From Thermoproteota archaeon (GTDB lineage: Archaea; Korarchaeota; Korarchaeia; Korarchaeales; Korarchaeaceae), in assembly GCA_003661365.1 (NCBI GenBank), contig QMVZ01000098.1, positions 1 through 6,076 on the forward strand: a stretch of 6,076 bases of DNA, read 5' to 3'. The position numbers and the translations under genes were made by a program. The notes beneath the pieces were generated by a model that worked only from the letters and a program-made list of their open reading frames with translations, ran no database searches and was not told where the DNA came from. Below, one piece after another: positions 1-6,076 of the stretch (position 1 is its first letter; every line of letters starts with the position of its first letter).

Positions 1-27
1 GTAAACAGGCTTATATCTTGCATACTA

Positions 28-41
28 TTTTTTTAAAAAAA
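28..41 (-). terminator. T7A7 tract, possible operon terminator
   Basis: Reading the minus strand, a run of seven T (41 to 35) follows the rad50 stop by 41 nt and is followed by seven A. Archaeal RNA polymerase terminates at U-rich runs without needing a strong hairpin (established knowledge), and I see no strong stem before it. The tract is a perfect palindrome, so it offers an equal T run to a transcript arriving from the left on the plus strand. Confidence 0.4.
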
Positions 42-82
42 GGTCAGCTTTCCGTTTTATAAGTTCATGTATTTATCTTTGA

Positions 83-2122
83 CTAAGTTTCTGGGGCTAT
101 TTCTATGTTGGAGACGCCTTGGCTTTTTTCTACTTTGAATATGTGGTCAGCGAAACTTTCTAGTTCTCTTTCGTGGGAGACTATGACGATTTGCGGACAC
201 TGCAGTTCGTTTAGGATTTCTCTAACTTTGTATAGTTGTTCTTTGCTGAAGCCGTCTGTCGGTTCGTCAAGTATTAGCATGTTTGATTTCATTCCGACAG
301 AAACTTTTTGGACGATGCTGTTTAGTGCCAGTCTGTAGGCTAGGGCTACGCTGGTTTTTTCTCCGCCGCTTAAGAATTCTACTGGCTGTTCGTATCCGTC
401 CTGTTCGATGATAGGTGTGAAGTCTTCGTCGATTCTTGCGCTTTTCCCGGGATCCTCAACAAGTAGGCTGAACCACTTCTGGAAATGCGTGTTGAATTCT
501 TGGTTTATGGTAACCATAACATGTTTCTCGATGCTGTCAAGGGTTGGGATAAAGTAATCCTTAATCCAAATATGATACTCGTTCAGTTTTTCGCTTAATT
601 TTTTCTGTTCTTCTTTCTTCCGAATTTCTTCTCGCAAAGAGTTTATGTTTTCTTCTAAGTTTCTGATGTTTGTTTCTGCTTGAGTTATTTTTACCACAAA
701 ATGTTTCAGTTGCTTCTGAATCTCATCAAAAGTTTTGTTCAATCCATCGATTCTTTCAGAAACTCCTTCTAACTTTTTGCATTCTGCGATAGCAGCGTCC
801 AGCTGCTTTTGCAAGATGTTTCTGCTTTTGACTAGCTCCTCAACGTCTTTTCCAGCTTTTTCCGCCCTTTCTCGGTTTTTTTCTAAGAGAGTTTGTAGAG
901 TCTTGAGTTTTTCCTGTGCTTTGTTGTATTCATTTATTTTTTCCAGTAGCTCTTCTTGTTGTTTTATTTCTTCTTCACACTTATGAACTAGTTGAGAGGC
1001 TTTTTCTTTTTCTTCCATTTTCTCATTGATTTTCGTTTGGAATTCCTGCGGGTCAGCGGGCCTGTCGCATGTTGGGCATACTCCATTTTCTTCGATGGAC
1101 TGGTAATCCTTTATTTTAGCATCAATAGTCGTTTCCAATTCTCTGAGTTTCTTAAGTTTCTCTTTGAGTTCGTTCAGATCATGCTTCAAGGCTTCTACAG
1201 TTTTATCAGTGGGCTTTTCTATCTTGCTTAGTTTTTCGATTTCCGGTTGAAGCTCAGAGGCTATTTCTTGGTTGAGCTCATCTATCTGAGAATTTAGGCT
1301 CTCTATTTGTTTGTTTTTTTCTTCAATCTGCTTGGTTAGTAAGGGAACCTTGGTTTTTGCCGCGTTTAGTTTTTTCTCGTCTTCCTGGAGCTCTGAAAGC
1401 TCTTTCTTTACGTTTTCTAGTTTTTCTTTAAGTTCTTTCTCTTCTTGCCTGTATTTTTCAAGTAGTTTCTGGTTTTCTTTCACAGCATTTTCTTTTTCTT
1501 CTATTGATTTCTTCTTTTCCTCAAGGTCGGAGGCTTGGCCCCTTAAGAAATTGATTTTCTTGTTAATGGCTTTTGCAAGGTTGGTGGCGTTGTCTGTGGC
1601 TATTCTGTAATCTTCGATTCTGAAGGCCTTTCTCAATGTTTGTAGTCTTTGGTCAGGGCGAGCCCACAGAATAGCTTTCATTTCTTCTTGCGGCGTGTAA
1701 ATTGCATATCGGTAGATGACGCTTTGAGCTTTGGGGTTGGGGGGTTCGTTGAACTTTAGAATATCGAGGATTTCCTGTTTAAGTTCTGAAGGGGAAAGGT
1801 TTTTCACTCCCTGGCTAGTTTTGACATATCCGTCATCGCCCTGCTGGACACCGCGTCCCCTTCTTATTAAGGACCTGTGTACTTCATACTCTTGTCCGTC
1901 AACTTCGAACTTCAGTGTGACAGACCCTTCCTTGGCGCCTACCCTTAATAGTGATGCCCCTTTCTGATTTCCCAGCCCGAAAAGGGCAAACTCTATGGCA
2001 AGAAGAATAGTTGATTTTCCAGATCCCACATCTCCTTCGAAGAGCATTGTGCCTAAGGGAAAGTCTATTCGTGCCTTTTCGTAGCTTCTAATGTTTTCTA
2101 ACTCTAAGGATTTAATTATCAT
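83..2122 (-). CDS. rad50: Rad50 SMC-like ATPase with zinc hook
   Basis: Rad50 is the ABC/SMC-type ATPase that clamps DNA ends and controls Mre11 access (family knowledge). The 679 aa show the split head. N-terminal lobe: Walker A GDVGSGKST (30-38, K36) and Q-loop YTPQEEM (Q145). Lys/Glu-rich coiled-coil arms run about 180-345 and 358-515, either side of zinc hook CPTC (C349, C352), which pairs two molecules through one zinc. C-terminal lobe: signature FLSGGEKTS (583-591), Walker B MLILDEP (D619, E620) and H-switch VSHERE (H650). Known archaeal Rad50s are often 850-1000 aa, so the arms are short. The Walker A lacks the usual Asn (V32), and the D-loop reads DGFS instead of the usual LD. The ATG at 2122 is fixed by GAGGTG 5 nt upstream and overlaps the mre11 stop. 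It is the last gene of the cluster. Confidence 0.94.
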   Translation of the reverse strand: MIIKSLELENIRSYEKARIDFPLGTMLFEGDVGSGKSTILLAIEFALFGLGNQKGASLLRVGAKEGSVTLKFEVDGQEYEVHRSLIRRGRGVQQGDDGYVKTSQGVKNLSPSELKQEILDILKFNEPPNPKAQSVIYRYAIYTPQEEMKAILWARPDQRLQTLRKAFRIEDYRIATDNATNLAKAINKKINFLRGQASDLEEKKKSIEEKENAVKENQKLLEKYRQEEKELKEKLENVKKELSELQEDEKKLNAAKTKVPLLTKQIEEKNKQIESLNSQIDELNQEIASELQPEIEKLSKIEKPTDKTVEALKHDLNELKEKLKKLRELETTIDAKIKDYQSIEENGVCPTCDRPADPQEFQTKINEKMEEKEKASQLVHKCEEEIKQQEELLEKINEYNKAQEKLKTLQTLLEKNRERAEKAGKDVEELVKSRNILQKQLDAAIAECKKLEGVSERIDGLNKTFDEIQKQLKHFVVKITQAETNIRNLEENINSLREEIRKKEEQKKLSEKLNEYHIWIKDYFIPTLDSIEKHVMVTINQEFNTHFQKWFSLLVEDPGKSARIDEDFTPIIEQDGYEQPVEFLSGGEKTSVALAYRLALNSIVQKVSVGMKSNMLILDEPTDGFSKEQLYKVREILNELQCPQIVIVSHERELESFADHIFKVEKSQGVSNIEIAPET

Positions 2123-3375
2123 TTCAGCACCTCTGTCAACTTCAAAACTTCTATTGCCCCGGTTAGAATCCTCTCCTCATAGTCCTTTTTGCTCTCGTTT
2201 GGCTTCTGTTCCTGTCGCAAGGCTTTAAGCAGCTCAATTGCCAAGTTGGAGCCTTTCTCATTTTTGAGAGAGTCTTCTGTGACTTTGACGTTTCCTATGC
2301 TTTGCCTCAGCAACTTGTTCTCTATTTCCTCAACGTTTTCTCCCATAACTTTCAATGATGCGTACTCTTTAGACGTAAGACCGAACCGGTTTATGTCAAC
2401 GTGGAGAGCTCCTTTTTCTATTAGGGTTTTCCTCATTTGGGCGAAGTTTATGTCGGAAGTCTTCCCTCCTGAAAGTTCACCCTTTACCTTGAGAAGTACA
2501 ATCTTGTCCTTCACGTCTAGCTCATCTATTTTTTGGGTGAGCTCCCGCTGGACCTGACTGGAGTTTTTATTGGAAGCATCGTATTCAAAGAATATGTAGT
2601 CGCACAGTTTAAGCTCTATGAACTCGACTTTCTCAATCTTGTCGCTAAAGTGAACGATATAGAATCCTCTTTTCTCGCCGCATGCACTCTGCTCTAAATC
2701 TCTTGGGTATCCAGCAAACAGTGGGCCAGGGTAAACTATTCTGTCGTATCCGGGTAGGCTTTGTTCCAATCTCTTATGTATATGTCCTCCAGCATAATAG
2801 TTGAAGTTCTTCGGAAAGTAGGAAATCGGGATCGATGCCATTCTTGCAAGAAAAGCGGGCTTAAACTCGGATATTGCGCTGTGAAAGACGAATATCTTGA
2901 AACCTTCTTCCTTCTCCAAGCTTTCACGATCCAGAATTTCGAAGTATTTCTCTTCAATCCCGATTTTCCTAGCTGAAATCCCGACAAGTTTCGCAGTGGT
3001 TTTAGGGTCTTGGGTAAACTCTAGTTTAAGTTTCCCGTTTTCGATTTTGCCCTTTACGATCTTTTGGAAGAGTCCTGCACTGTCGAGTACATCTACAATC
3101 GATGTTCTATTGGGGCTGTAGTCGTGGCTTCCGTAAATTACATATATAGGGATTCCTCTGTCACCCACTTCCTTCATTTTTTTAACTGCAACATCAACGA
3201 CTCCCATGTCAGGAATGTTAGAGTGGAATAGGTCTCCGCTTATAACTATGAAATCAACTTTTTCCTCCATGCATTTTGTCAAGGCTTTGTCGAAAGCTTC
3301 AATCTCCAGTTTCTGGAGAACAGGGTTTCTATGTGCTCCTATGTGGCAGTCTGAAATGTGAGCGAACTTATACAT
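2119..3375 (-). CDS. mre11: Mre11 double-strand break repair nuclease
   Basis: Mre11 is the Mn-dependent 3'-5' exonuclease and endonuclease of the Mre11-Rad50 complex; it works on DNA ends and hairpins (family knowledge). Numbered from the ATG at 3375 (418 aa), the calcineurin-like phosphoesterase motifs appear in order: D9-x-H11 (SDCHIG), D48 (GDLFH), G-S83-H84-D85, H165 (VFHSA) and H198-x-H200 (GGHIHKR). Spacing closely follows characterised archaeal Mre11. The capping domain covers roughly 230-320, and the charged, helical C-terminus (about 340-418) should bind the base of the Rad50 coiled coil. The longest frame begins at GTG 3384 (421 aa). ATG 3375 is preferred because GGAGTGA lies 5 nt upstream and because the family starts just before the first strand (MYKFAHISD). 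Oddity: the metal-binding Asn of the usual GNHD is Ser83. It overlaps rad50 by ATGA. Confidence 0.94.
   Translation of the reverse strand: MYKFAHISDCHIGAHRNPVLQKLEIEAFDKALTKCMEEKVDFIVISGDLFHSNIPDMGVVDVAVKKMKEVGDRGIPIYVIYGSHDYSPNRTSIVDVLDSAGLFQKIVKGKIENGKLKLEFTQDPKTTAKLVGISARKIGIEEKYFEILDRESLEKEEGFKIFVFHSAISEFKPAFLARMASIPISYFPKNFNYYAGGHIHKRLEQSLPGYDRIVYPGPLFAGYPRDLEQSACGEKRGFYIVHFSDKIEKVEFIELKLCDYIFFEYDASNKNSSQVQRELTQKIDELDVKDKIVLLKVKGELSGGKTSDINFAQMRKTLIEKGALHVDINRFGLTSKEYASLKVMGENVEEIENKLLRQSIGNVKVTEDSLKNEKGSNLAIELLKALRQEQKPNESKKDYEERILTGAIEVLKLTEVLK
2128..2134 (-). promoter_or_regulatory. rad50 ribosome binding site inside the mre11 3' end
   Basis: AGAGGTG on the minus strand, encoded by the codons for Glu-Val near the mre11 C-terminus, 5 nt (CTGAA) before ATG 2122. 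It is the closest of the four sites to the full archaeal consensus GGAGGTGA. Confidence 0.8.
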
Positions 3376-3380
3376 ATTTT

Positions 3381-3387
3381 TCACTCC
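3381..3387 (-). promoter_or_regulatory. mre11 ribosome binding site built on the herA stop codon
   Basis: GGAGTGA on the minus strand; its TGA is the herA stop. A 5-nt spacer (AAAAT) leads to ATG 3375. The same arrangement is seen at the nurA/herA junction. It favours ATG 3375 over GTG 3384 as the mre11 start. Confidence 0.7.
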
Positions 3388-4916
3388 ACAAAAACTATTT
3401 TATCCGCTTCATCCTCTTTAGGAAATGTTTCTATATAGTCTTCAAAAAGCGGAATCTTCACTGGAACTGCAAACTTTGTAAAATTGCTACTGATTATTGC
3501 TTCACCCTTATCCAGGCTGGCAATTGTCCTGTCGTCTTGAGATAGATCTTGAGCTGCACTTTCTATTATGGCATGTCTTTCAGTAGACAACTCGTTTCCA
3601 AGAATTATCTTTGTGTTCATGTTTGCCAAAATTTCTCTGGGTATGAGGCTGGTTAGCTGCGTTATCGCAATGAGCCCTACATTAAACTTTCTTCCCTCTC
3701 TAGCAACTGTACTGTAAATGTTGTCGCCCTCTGCCAAAACCTCTCTTCCTAGGACTCGTGGTGCTTCTTCTATTACGACGCTCACGACGGGCTTGCTGTC
3801 CAGTTCTCCAGTTGACTTGTATCCTTGATATCTGTAGAAAATCTCGTTGACGATTATGCTTCCTATCAATAGTTCGGCTTCATCAAGCAGACGGGAAGTA
3901 TCGATAATGACAATTTTCCCTTCTTCAAGGGCAGCCACGATTTCTCTTATTGTCGTCTCTCCGGCAGTGTTGCTAAAAACTCTGTTTCTGCACTGCAAAT
4001 TGCCAGATTCGTCGATGTACACTCCTAGAGTCGTGTTAAACTTTCGTTGGAGTACCTGCAATGTACGGTCGGCGACGCCATTTAGACTTTCTCCTCTAAC
4101 TATGTGTTCGATCCAGTTTTCCTCGAAATTGATATGGTAAAGTCTTATAGCGTCATGTTGCGCATCCGTAAAGGAAACAATGCCTTGAAAATGCGACGGC
4201 TCAATCGACCTCAAATTTACCACTAGCGTGTTTGCCCCTGGCGGAGGGTTAGGCGAATAATAGAGCAAGTTGCGCTGTGCTTTCGGATGATCTTTAAGAC
4301 CTTTTCCGTATCGGCCATAGTATTCGTCATGGGGGTCAAGCACTAAGACGCCGAAGTCTTTCTGTCCTAGGATGCTCCACAACATTACTTTCACTAGGTT
4401 GCTCTTGCCTCTCCCAGTTGTAGCAGGTATCAAAATATGATGTTTAAGAACATCCATTCCATCCAAATAAACATCCACGTCTAAGATTTTGGAGCCGCTC
4501 CTAACCTTGCCAAGATAAATCGGATGCCTTGGCTTTGTGAGGAAGAGCAAATCTTCCTTCCTTATTCGTCTTATTGCTGAGAAGAAACTGGGCAGTGTTT
4601 TGGGTATTCTTACGTTTTTCCCTTCAACTCTAGCTATGGCCTTAACTTCAGCCAACACGTAGTTTCTCAATTTGGGTTCCAAGAACGTTAGACCTGCCCC
4701 ATATCCTTCTAGTTTCAAGCCTGCCAATAGTTCATGTATCGACTGTGGAATCTGGCTTCCATAGTTGAGGTCGTACACCTGCAGAATTAAAAGAGCTTCT
4801 TCATCCTCAACAACTAACAAGTCGCCTAGTTCCAACTTTTCTCCACTTTTCTCTCTTACCAAAATGCTGGCAACTTTTCCGCCAACAACTTGGCCTACAA
4901 CTTTAACTTCTTCCAC
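3381..4916 (-). CDS. herA: HerA bipolar DNA translocase/helicase
   Basis: HerA is a FtsK/HerA-superfamily hexameric ATPase that drives DNA into NurA (family knowledge). Numbered from the GTG at 4916 (511 aa), residues 1 to about 95 form a beta-rich HAS-barrel (GQVVGGKVAS start). They are followed by the P-loop ATTGRGKSN (165-173, K171, S172), a VLVLDPHDEYYG segment (D194), Walker B VVIEEAP (E383, E384), the VAREGRKF segment with arginine-finger candidates R406/R409, and the ITQ polar sensor (Q420). Length is typical for archaeal HerA. The longest frame starts at another GTG at 4925, overlapping the nurA stop as GTGA. I prefer 4916 because GGGTGA lies exactly 5 nt before it, while nothing at suitable distance precedes 4925. 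First P-loop glycine is Ala, and Walker B is EE rather than DE. Function is secure; the start is moderately sure. Confidence 0.94.
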   Translation of the reverse strand: MEEVKVVGQVVGGKVASILVREKSGEKLELGDLLVVEDEEALLILQVYDLNYGSQIPQSIHELLAGLKLEGYGAGLTFLEPKLRNYVLAEVKAIARVEGKNVRIPKTLPSFFSAIRRIRKEDLLFLTKPRHPIYLGKVRSGSKILDVDVYLDGMDVLKHHILIPATTGRGKSNLVKVMLWSILGQKDFGVLVLDPHDEYYGRYGKGLKDHPKAQRNLLYYSPNPPPGANTLVVNLRSIEPSHFQGIVSFTDAQHDAIRLYHINFEENWIEHIVRGESLNGVADRTLQVLQRKFNTTLGVYIDESGNLQCRNRVFSNTAGETTIREIVAALEEGKIVIIDTSRLLDEAELLIGSIIVNEIFYRYQGYKSTGELDSKPVVSVVIEEAPRVLGREVLAEGDNIYSTVAREGRKFNVGLIAITQLTSLIPREILANMNTKIILGNELSTERHAIIESAAQDLSQDDRTIASLDKGEAIISSNFTKFAVPVKIPLFEDYIETFPKEDEADKIVFVE

Positions 4917-4921
4917 GTTTT

Positions 4922-4927
4922 TCACCC
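4922..4927 (-). promoter_or_regulatory. herA ribosome binding site built on the nurA stop codon
   Basis: GGGTGA on the minus strand; its last three bases are the nurA TGA stop. A 5-nt spacer (AAAAC) leads to GTG 4916. This favours 4916 over the upstream GTG 4925, which lies within the site itself, and suggests that ribosomes terminating nurA reinitiate on herA. Confidence 0.65.
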
Positions 4928-6031
4928 AACCAACATATTTAGAACGTCATGGGCATCAATTGCTTGTATATGACCTAAAAGTTTTGGCCATTTCCCAATC
5001 TTAGATATTTCTGAAAGCAGCAAAGCCTTGCATGTTTCTGCCTCGGTCTCTGCTACCCTTGCAAACCGATCAGCATCAACTAAACCGTACGGATACCCTG
5101 GAAAACTTATGTCCCGTGAATTATCCGAAAGCAGACTTAAGATTTCATTAACTCCTTTGAAACCTAACTGCTCAAACTGTTCATGGTTTATCTCAAACCT
5201 AAAAACGTGGTCCGCAATCGAGTTCAATTTTACAACAAAGATAAAGGCATTATGGTCTGATGTTTGAACTTCAGCTATGGGGATGAACCATGCTCCGCCA
5301 ATTTTGGCCTCCTCAGCCACTCTGCGAACAGCACCAAGTAATGACAATCCTGTTGTAGTGAAAAGACGACTTGTTTTGGAAATCCCCGTAACTATCACTC
5401 CTTTCGAATTAGCCGCAGCATACACTTTCTTAACATATTTTAACTCGTTAGTAAAGGAAGTTTGAAGGGTCCCATCAACCACAAGTACATCACCCTCGTT
5501 CAACCTTTTTTCAACTACATTAAAGGCATAGTTCCATTCAGCAAACCTCCTCGCAATGGAAGCTACCCTCTCGATGTCCGCCCGCTGTGTGCCCACCGTA
5601 ACTGTGCGATCGAACGAATTAAAGGAAAGATCGCTTTCCTTAGGCAGAAGCTCCTTGTAATCATCTTCCAATGGAATCAATTGTGTGTCATAGATTATCT
5701 CACCACCCTTGAAAGTTGAATGAGTCAATGAAAGAAACTCCACAGGGCTAGGCAATTTATCTTCAAAGACTCTTTGTTGCTGGGCAAAAATGCAGAAATA
5801 TACACGATTGAATTGAACGGAAAAATTCGGAGCTCCCAAAATCTCTTGATTCCCACCGTCTACAAAGGCTAGCCTTCGATCGCTTTGAATTGACTCTATA
5901 TGTCTAAAATTTTCTTTAGAGATTGGAAAGGGCTTGTAGCTAGGGTTGCTGAAGAAAGGATCACCAACTTCATGTTCTTCAACACTCTTGTCAAGTCTTT
6001 CGGCAAGTCTTTTCATGGCATCTACTAACAT
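4922..6031 (-). CDS. nurA: NurA 5'-3' nuclease, HerA partner
   Basis: 369 aa. NurA is a dimeric, metal-dependent nuclease with an RNase H-like fold. It docks on the HerA hexamer and digests DNA fed through the ring during end resection (family knowledge). The expected acidic motifs are visible: D58 in FVDGGN, at the end of the first strand, and D186 in VLVVDGTL. E166 in the RRFAEW helix is the likely third metal ligand. A late YPYGLVDADR motif (Y313, Y315) matches the conserved C-terminal Tyr region. No signal peptide or membrane segment is seen, so it should be cytoplasmic. The ATG at 6031 is chosen because GGTGAG sits 5 nt upstream and an in-frame TGA lies only two codons before the ATG, so no longer start exists. 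It is the first complete gene of the cluster, and its TGA stop (4922-4924) doubles as part of the herA ribosome site. The direct juxtaposition to herA makes the assignment secure. Confidence 0.93.
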   Translation of the reverse strand: MLVDAMKRLAERLDKSVEEHEVGDPFFSNPSYKPFPISKENFRHIESIQSDRRLAFVDGGNQEILGAPNFSVQFNRVYFCIFAQQQRVFEDKLPSPVEFLSLTHSTFKGGEIIYDTQLIPLEDDYKELLPKESDLSFNSFDRTVTVGTQRADIERVASIARRFAEWNYAFNVVEKRLNEGDVLVVDGTLQTSFTNELKYVKKVYAAANSKGVIVTGISKTSRLFTTTGLSLLGAVRRVAEEAKIGGAWFIPIAEVQTSDHNAFIFVVKLNSIADHVFRFEINHEQFEQLGFKGVNEILSLLSDNSRDISFPGYPYGLVDADRFARVAETEAETCKALLLSEISKIGKWPKLLGHIQAIDAHDVLNMLVG

Positions 6032-6075
6032 TCTTTCTCACCATCAAACTCAACAACATCATCTATTGTATAACT
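6025..6075 (-). CDS. possible C-terminal end of an upstream gene (partial)
   Basis: Reading leftward from the window edge, one of the three minus frames stays open for 16 codons (SYTIDDVVEFDGEKEC) and stops at TAG 6025-6027, inside the nurA start region (ATGTTAG). The other two frames stop within the first six codons. The acidic composition and the overlap with nurA resemble the end of a co-transcribed gene, consistent with the tight packing downstream. Sixteen codons can stay open by chance, so this is tentative and no product can be named. Confidence 0.35.
   Translation of the reverse strand, partial: SYTIDDVVEFDGEKEC
6037..6042 (-). promoter_or_regulatory. nurA ribosome binding site
   Basis: GGTGAG on the minus strand, complementary to the archaeal 16S 3' end, 5 nt (AAAGA) before ATG 6031. 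It fixes the nurA start. Confidence 0.75.
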
Positions 6076-6076
6076 A

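Noticed and set aside
105..1967. Several plus-strand open frames of 75-100 codons opposite rad50
   Set aside because: They are rich in Phe, Ser and Leu because they mirror the Lys/Glu codons of the coiled coil. They have no recognisable domain, and the minus-strand gene explains the sequence fully.
2189..2557. 122-codon plus-strand open frame opposite mre11
   Set aside because: It lies wholly within a well-supported Mre11 gene, has low-complexity Ser/Phe composition and resembles no known protein.
2736..2987. 83-codon minus-strand frame inside mre11
   Set aside because: Off-frame shadow in the middle of intact metallophosphoesterase motifs; there is no sign of a frameshift in mre11.
3276..3545. 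Plus-strand frame spanning the herA/mre11 junction
   Set aside because: Cys/Phe-rich nonsense composition. It crosses two real genes on the other strand.
5462..5719. Plus-strand 85-codon frame opposite nurA
   Set aside because: Antisense to conserved NurA motifs, with no start-site signal or family resemblance.
6062..6073. TTATACAATA on the minus strand as a TATA box for nurA
   Set aside because: It is a poor match to the archaeal consensus and lies within a frame that may be coding. The window ends before upstream context could be judged.
1..6076. CRISPR arrays, tRNA or rRNA genes, insertion sequences, large repeats
   Set aside because: None found by eye. The window is almost entirely protein coding and shows no repeat spacing, cloverleaf or transposase.

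Overview
The window carries a compact archaeal DNA end-resection operon. Four genes lie head to tail on the minus strand and are transcribed right to left as nurA, herA, mre11, rad50. They fill about 98% of the window, and each junction is a 4-bp overlap or a gap of about 5 bp, depending on the start chosen. The set NurA + HerA + Mre11 + Rad50 clustered together is a hallmark of archaea. GTG starts and Shine-Dalgarno sites of the GGTGA/GAGGTG type fit an archaeal 16S 3' end. Base composition is moderate, and the proteins lack the extreme charge bias of obvious hyperthermophiles. Some motif variants (Mre11 'GSHD', Rad50 'DEPTDGFS') point to a subfamily that is not the Pyrococcus/Sulfolobus textbook type. 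I cannot fix the phylum from this sequence; a Thermoproteota/Bathyarchaeia-like or euryarchaeal lineage are both possible.

Layout from right to left, in the direction of transcription. 6076-6025: the possible last 16 codons of an upstream gene, whose stop codon would overlap the nurA start. 6031-4922: nurA nuclease. 4916 (or 4925)-3381: herA hexameric translocase. 3375 (or 3384)-2119: mre11 nuclease. 2122-83: rad50 SMC-like ATPase. 82-1: an AT-rich tail with a T7A7 palindrome that may terminate the operon. No mobile element, CRISPR array or RNA gene was seen.

How the parts work together, from established family knowledge: Mre11-Rad50 recognises and opens or trims double-strand DNA ends. The HerA hexamer then pumps DNA through NurA, which degrades strands to give the 3' single-stranded tail that RadA uses for recombination. 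Stoichiometric co-expression is implied by the tight packing. Each gene has a Shine-Dalgarno site exactly 5 nt before a start codon. At herA and mre11 this site is built from the upstream gene's own TGA stop, which argues for coupled translation and for moving both starts three codons downstream of the longest frame.

I see no undescribed multi-gene system. The noteworthy points are the start-site architecture, the shared divergence of active-site motifs in Mre11 and Rad50, the short Rad50 coiled coil, and the loose ends at both edges.
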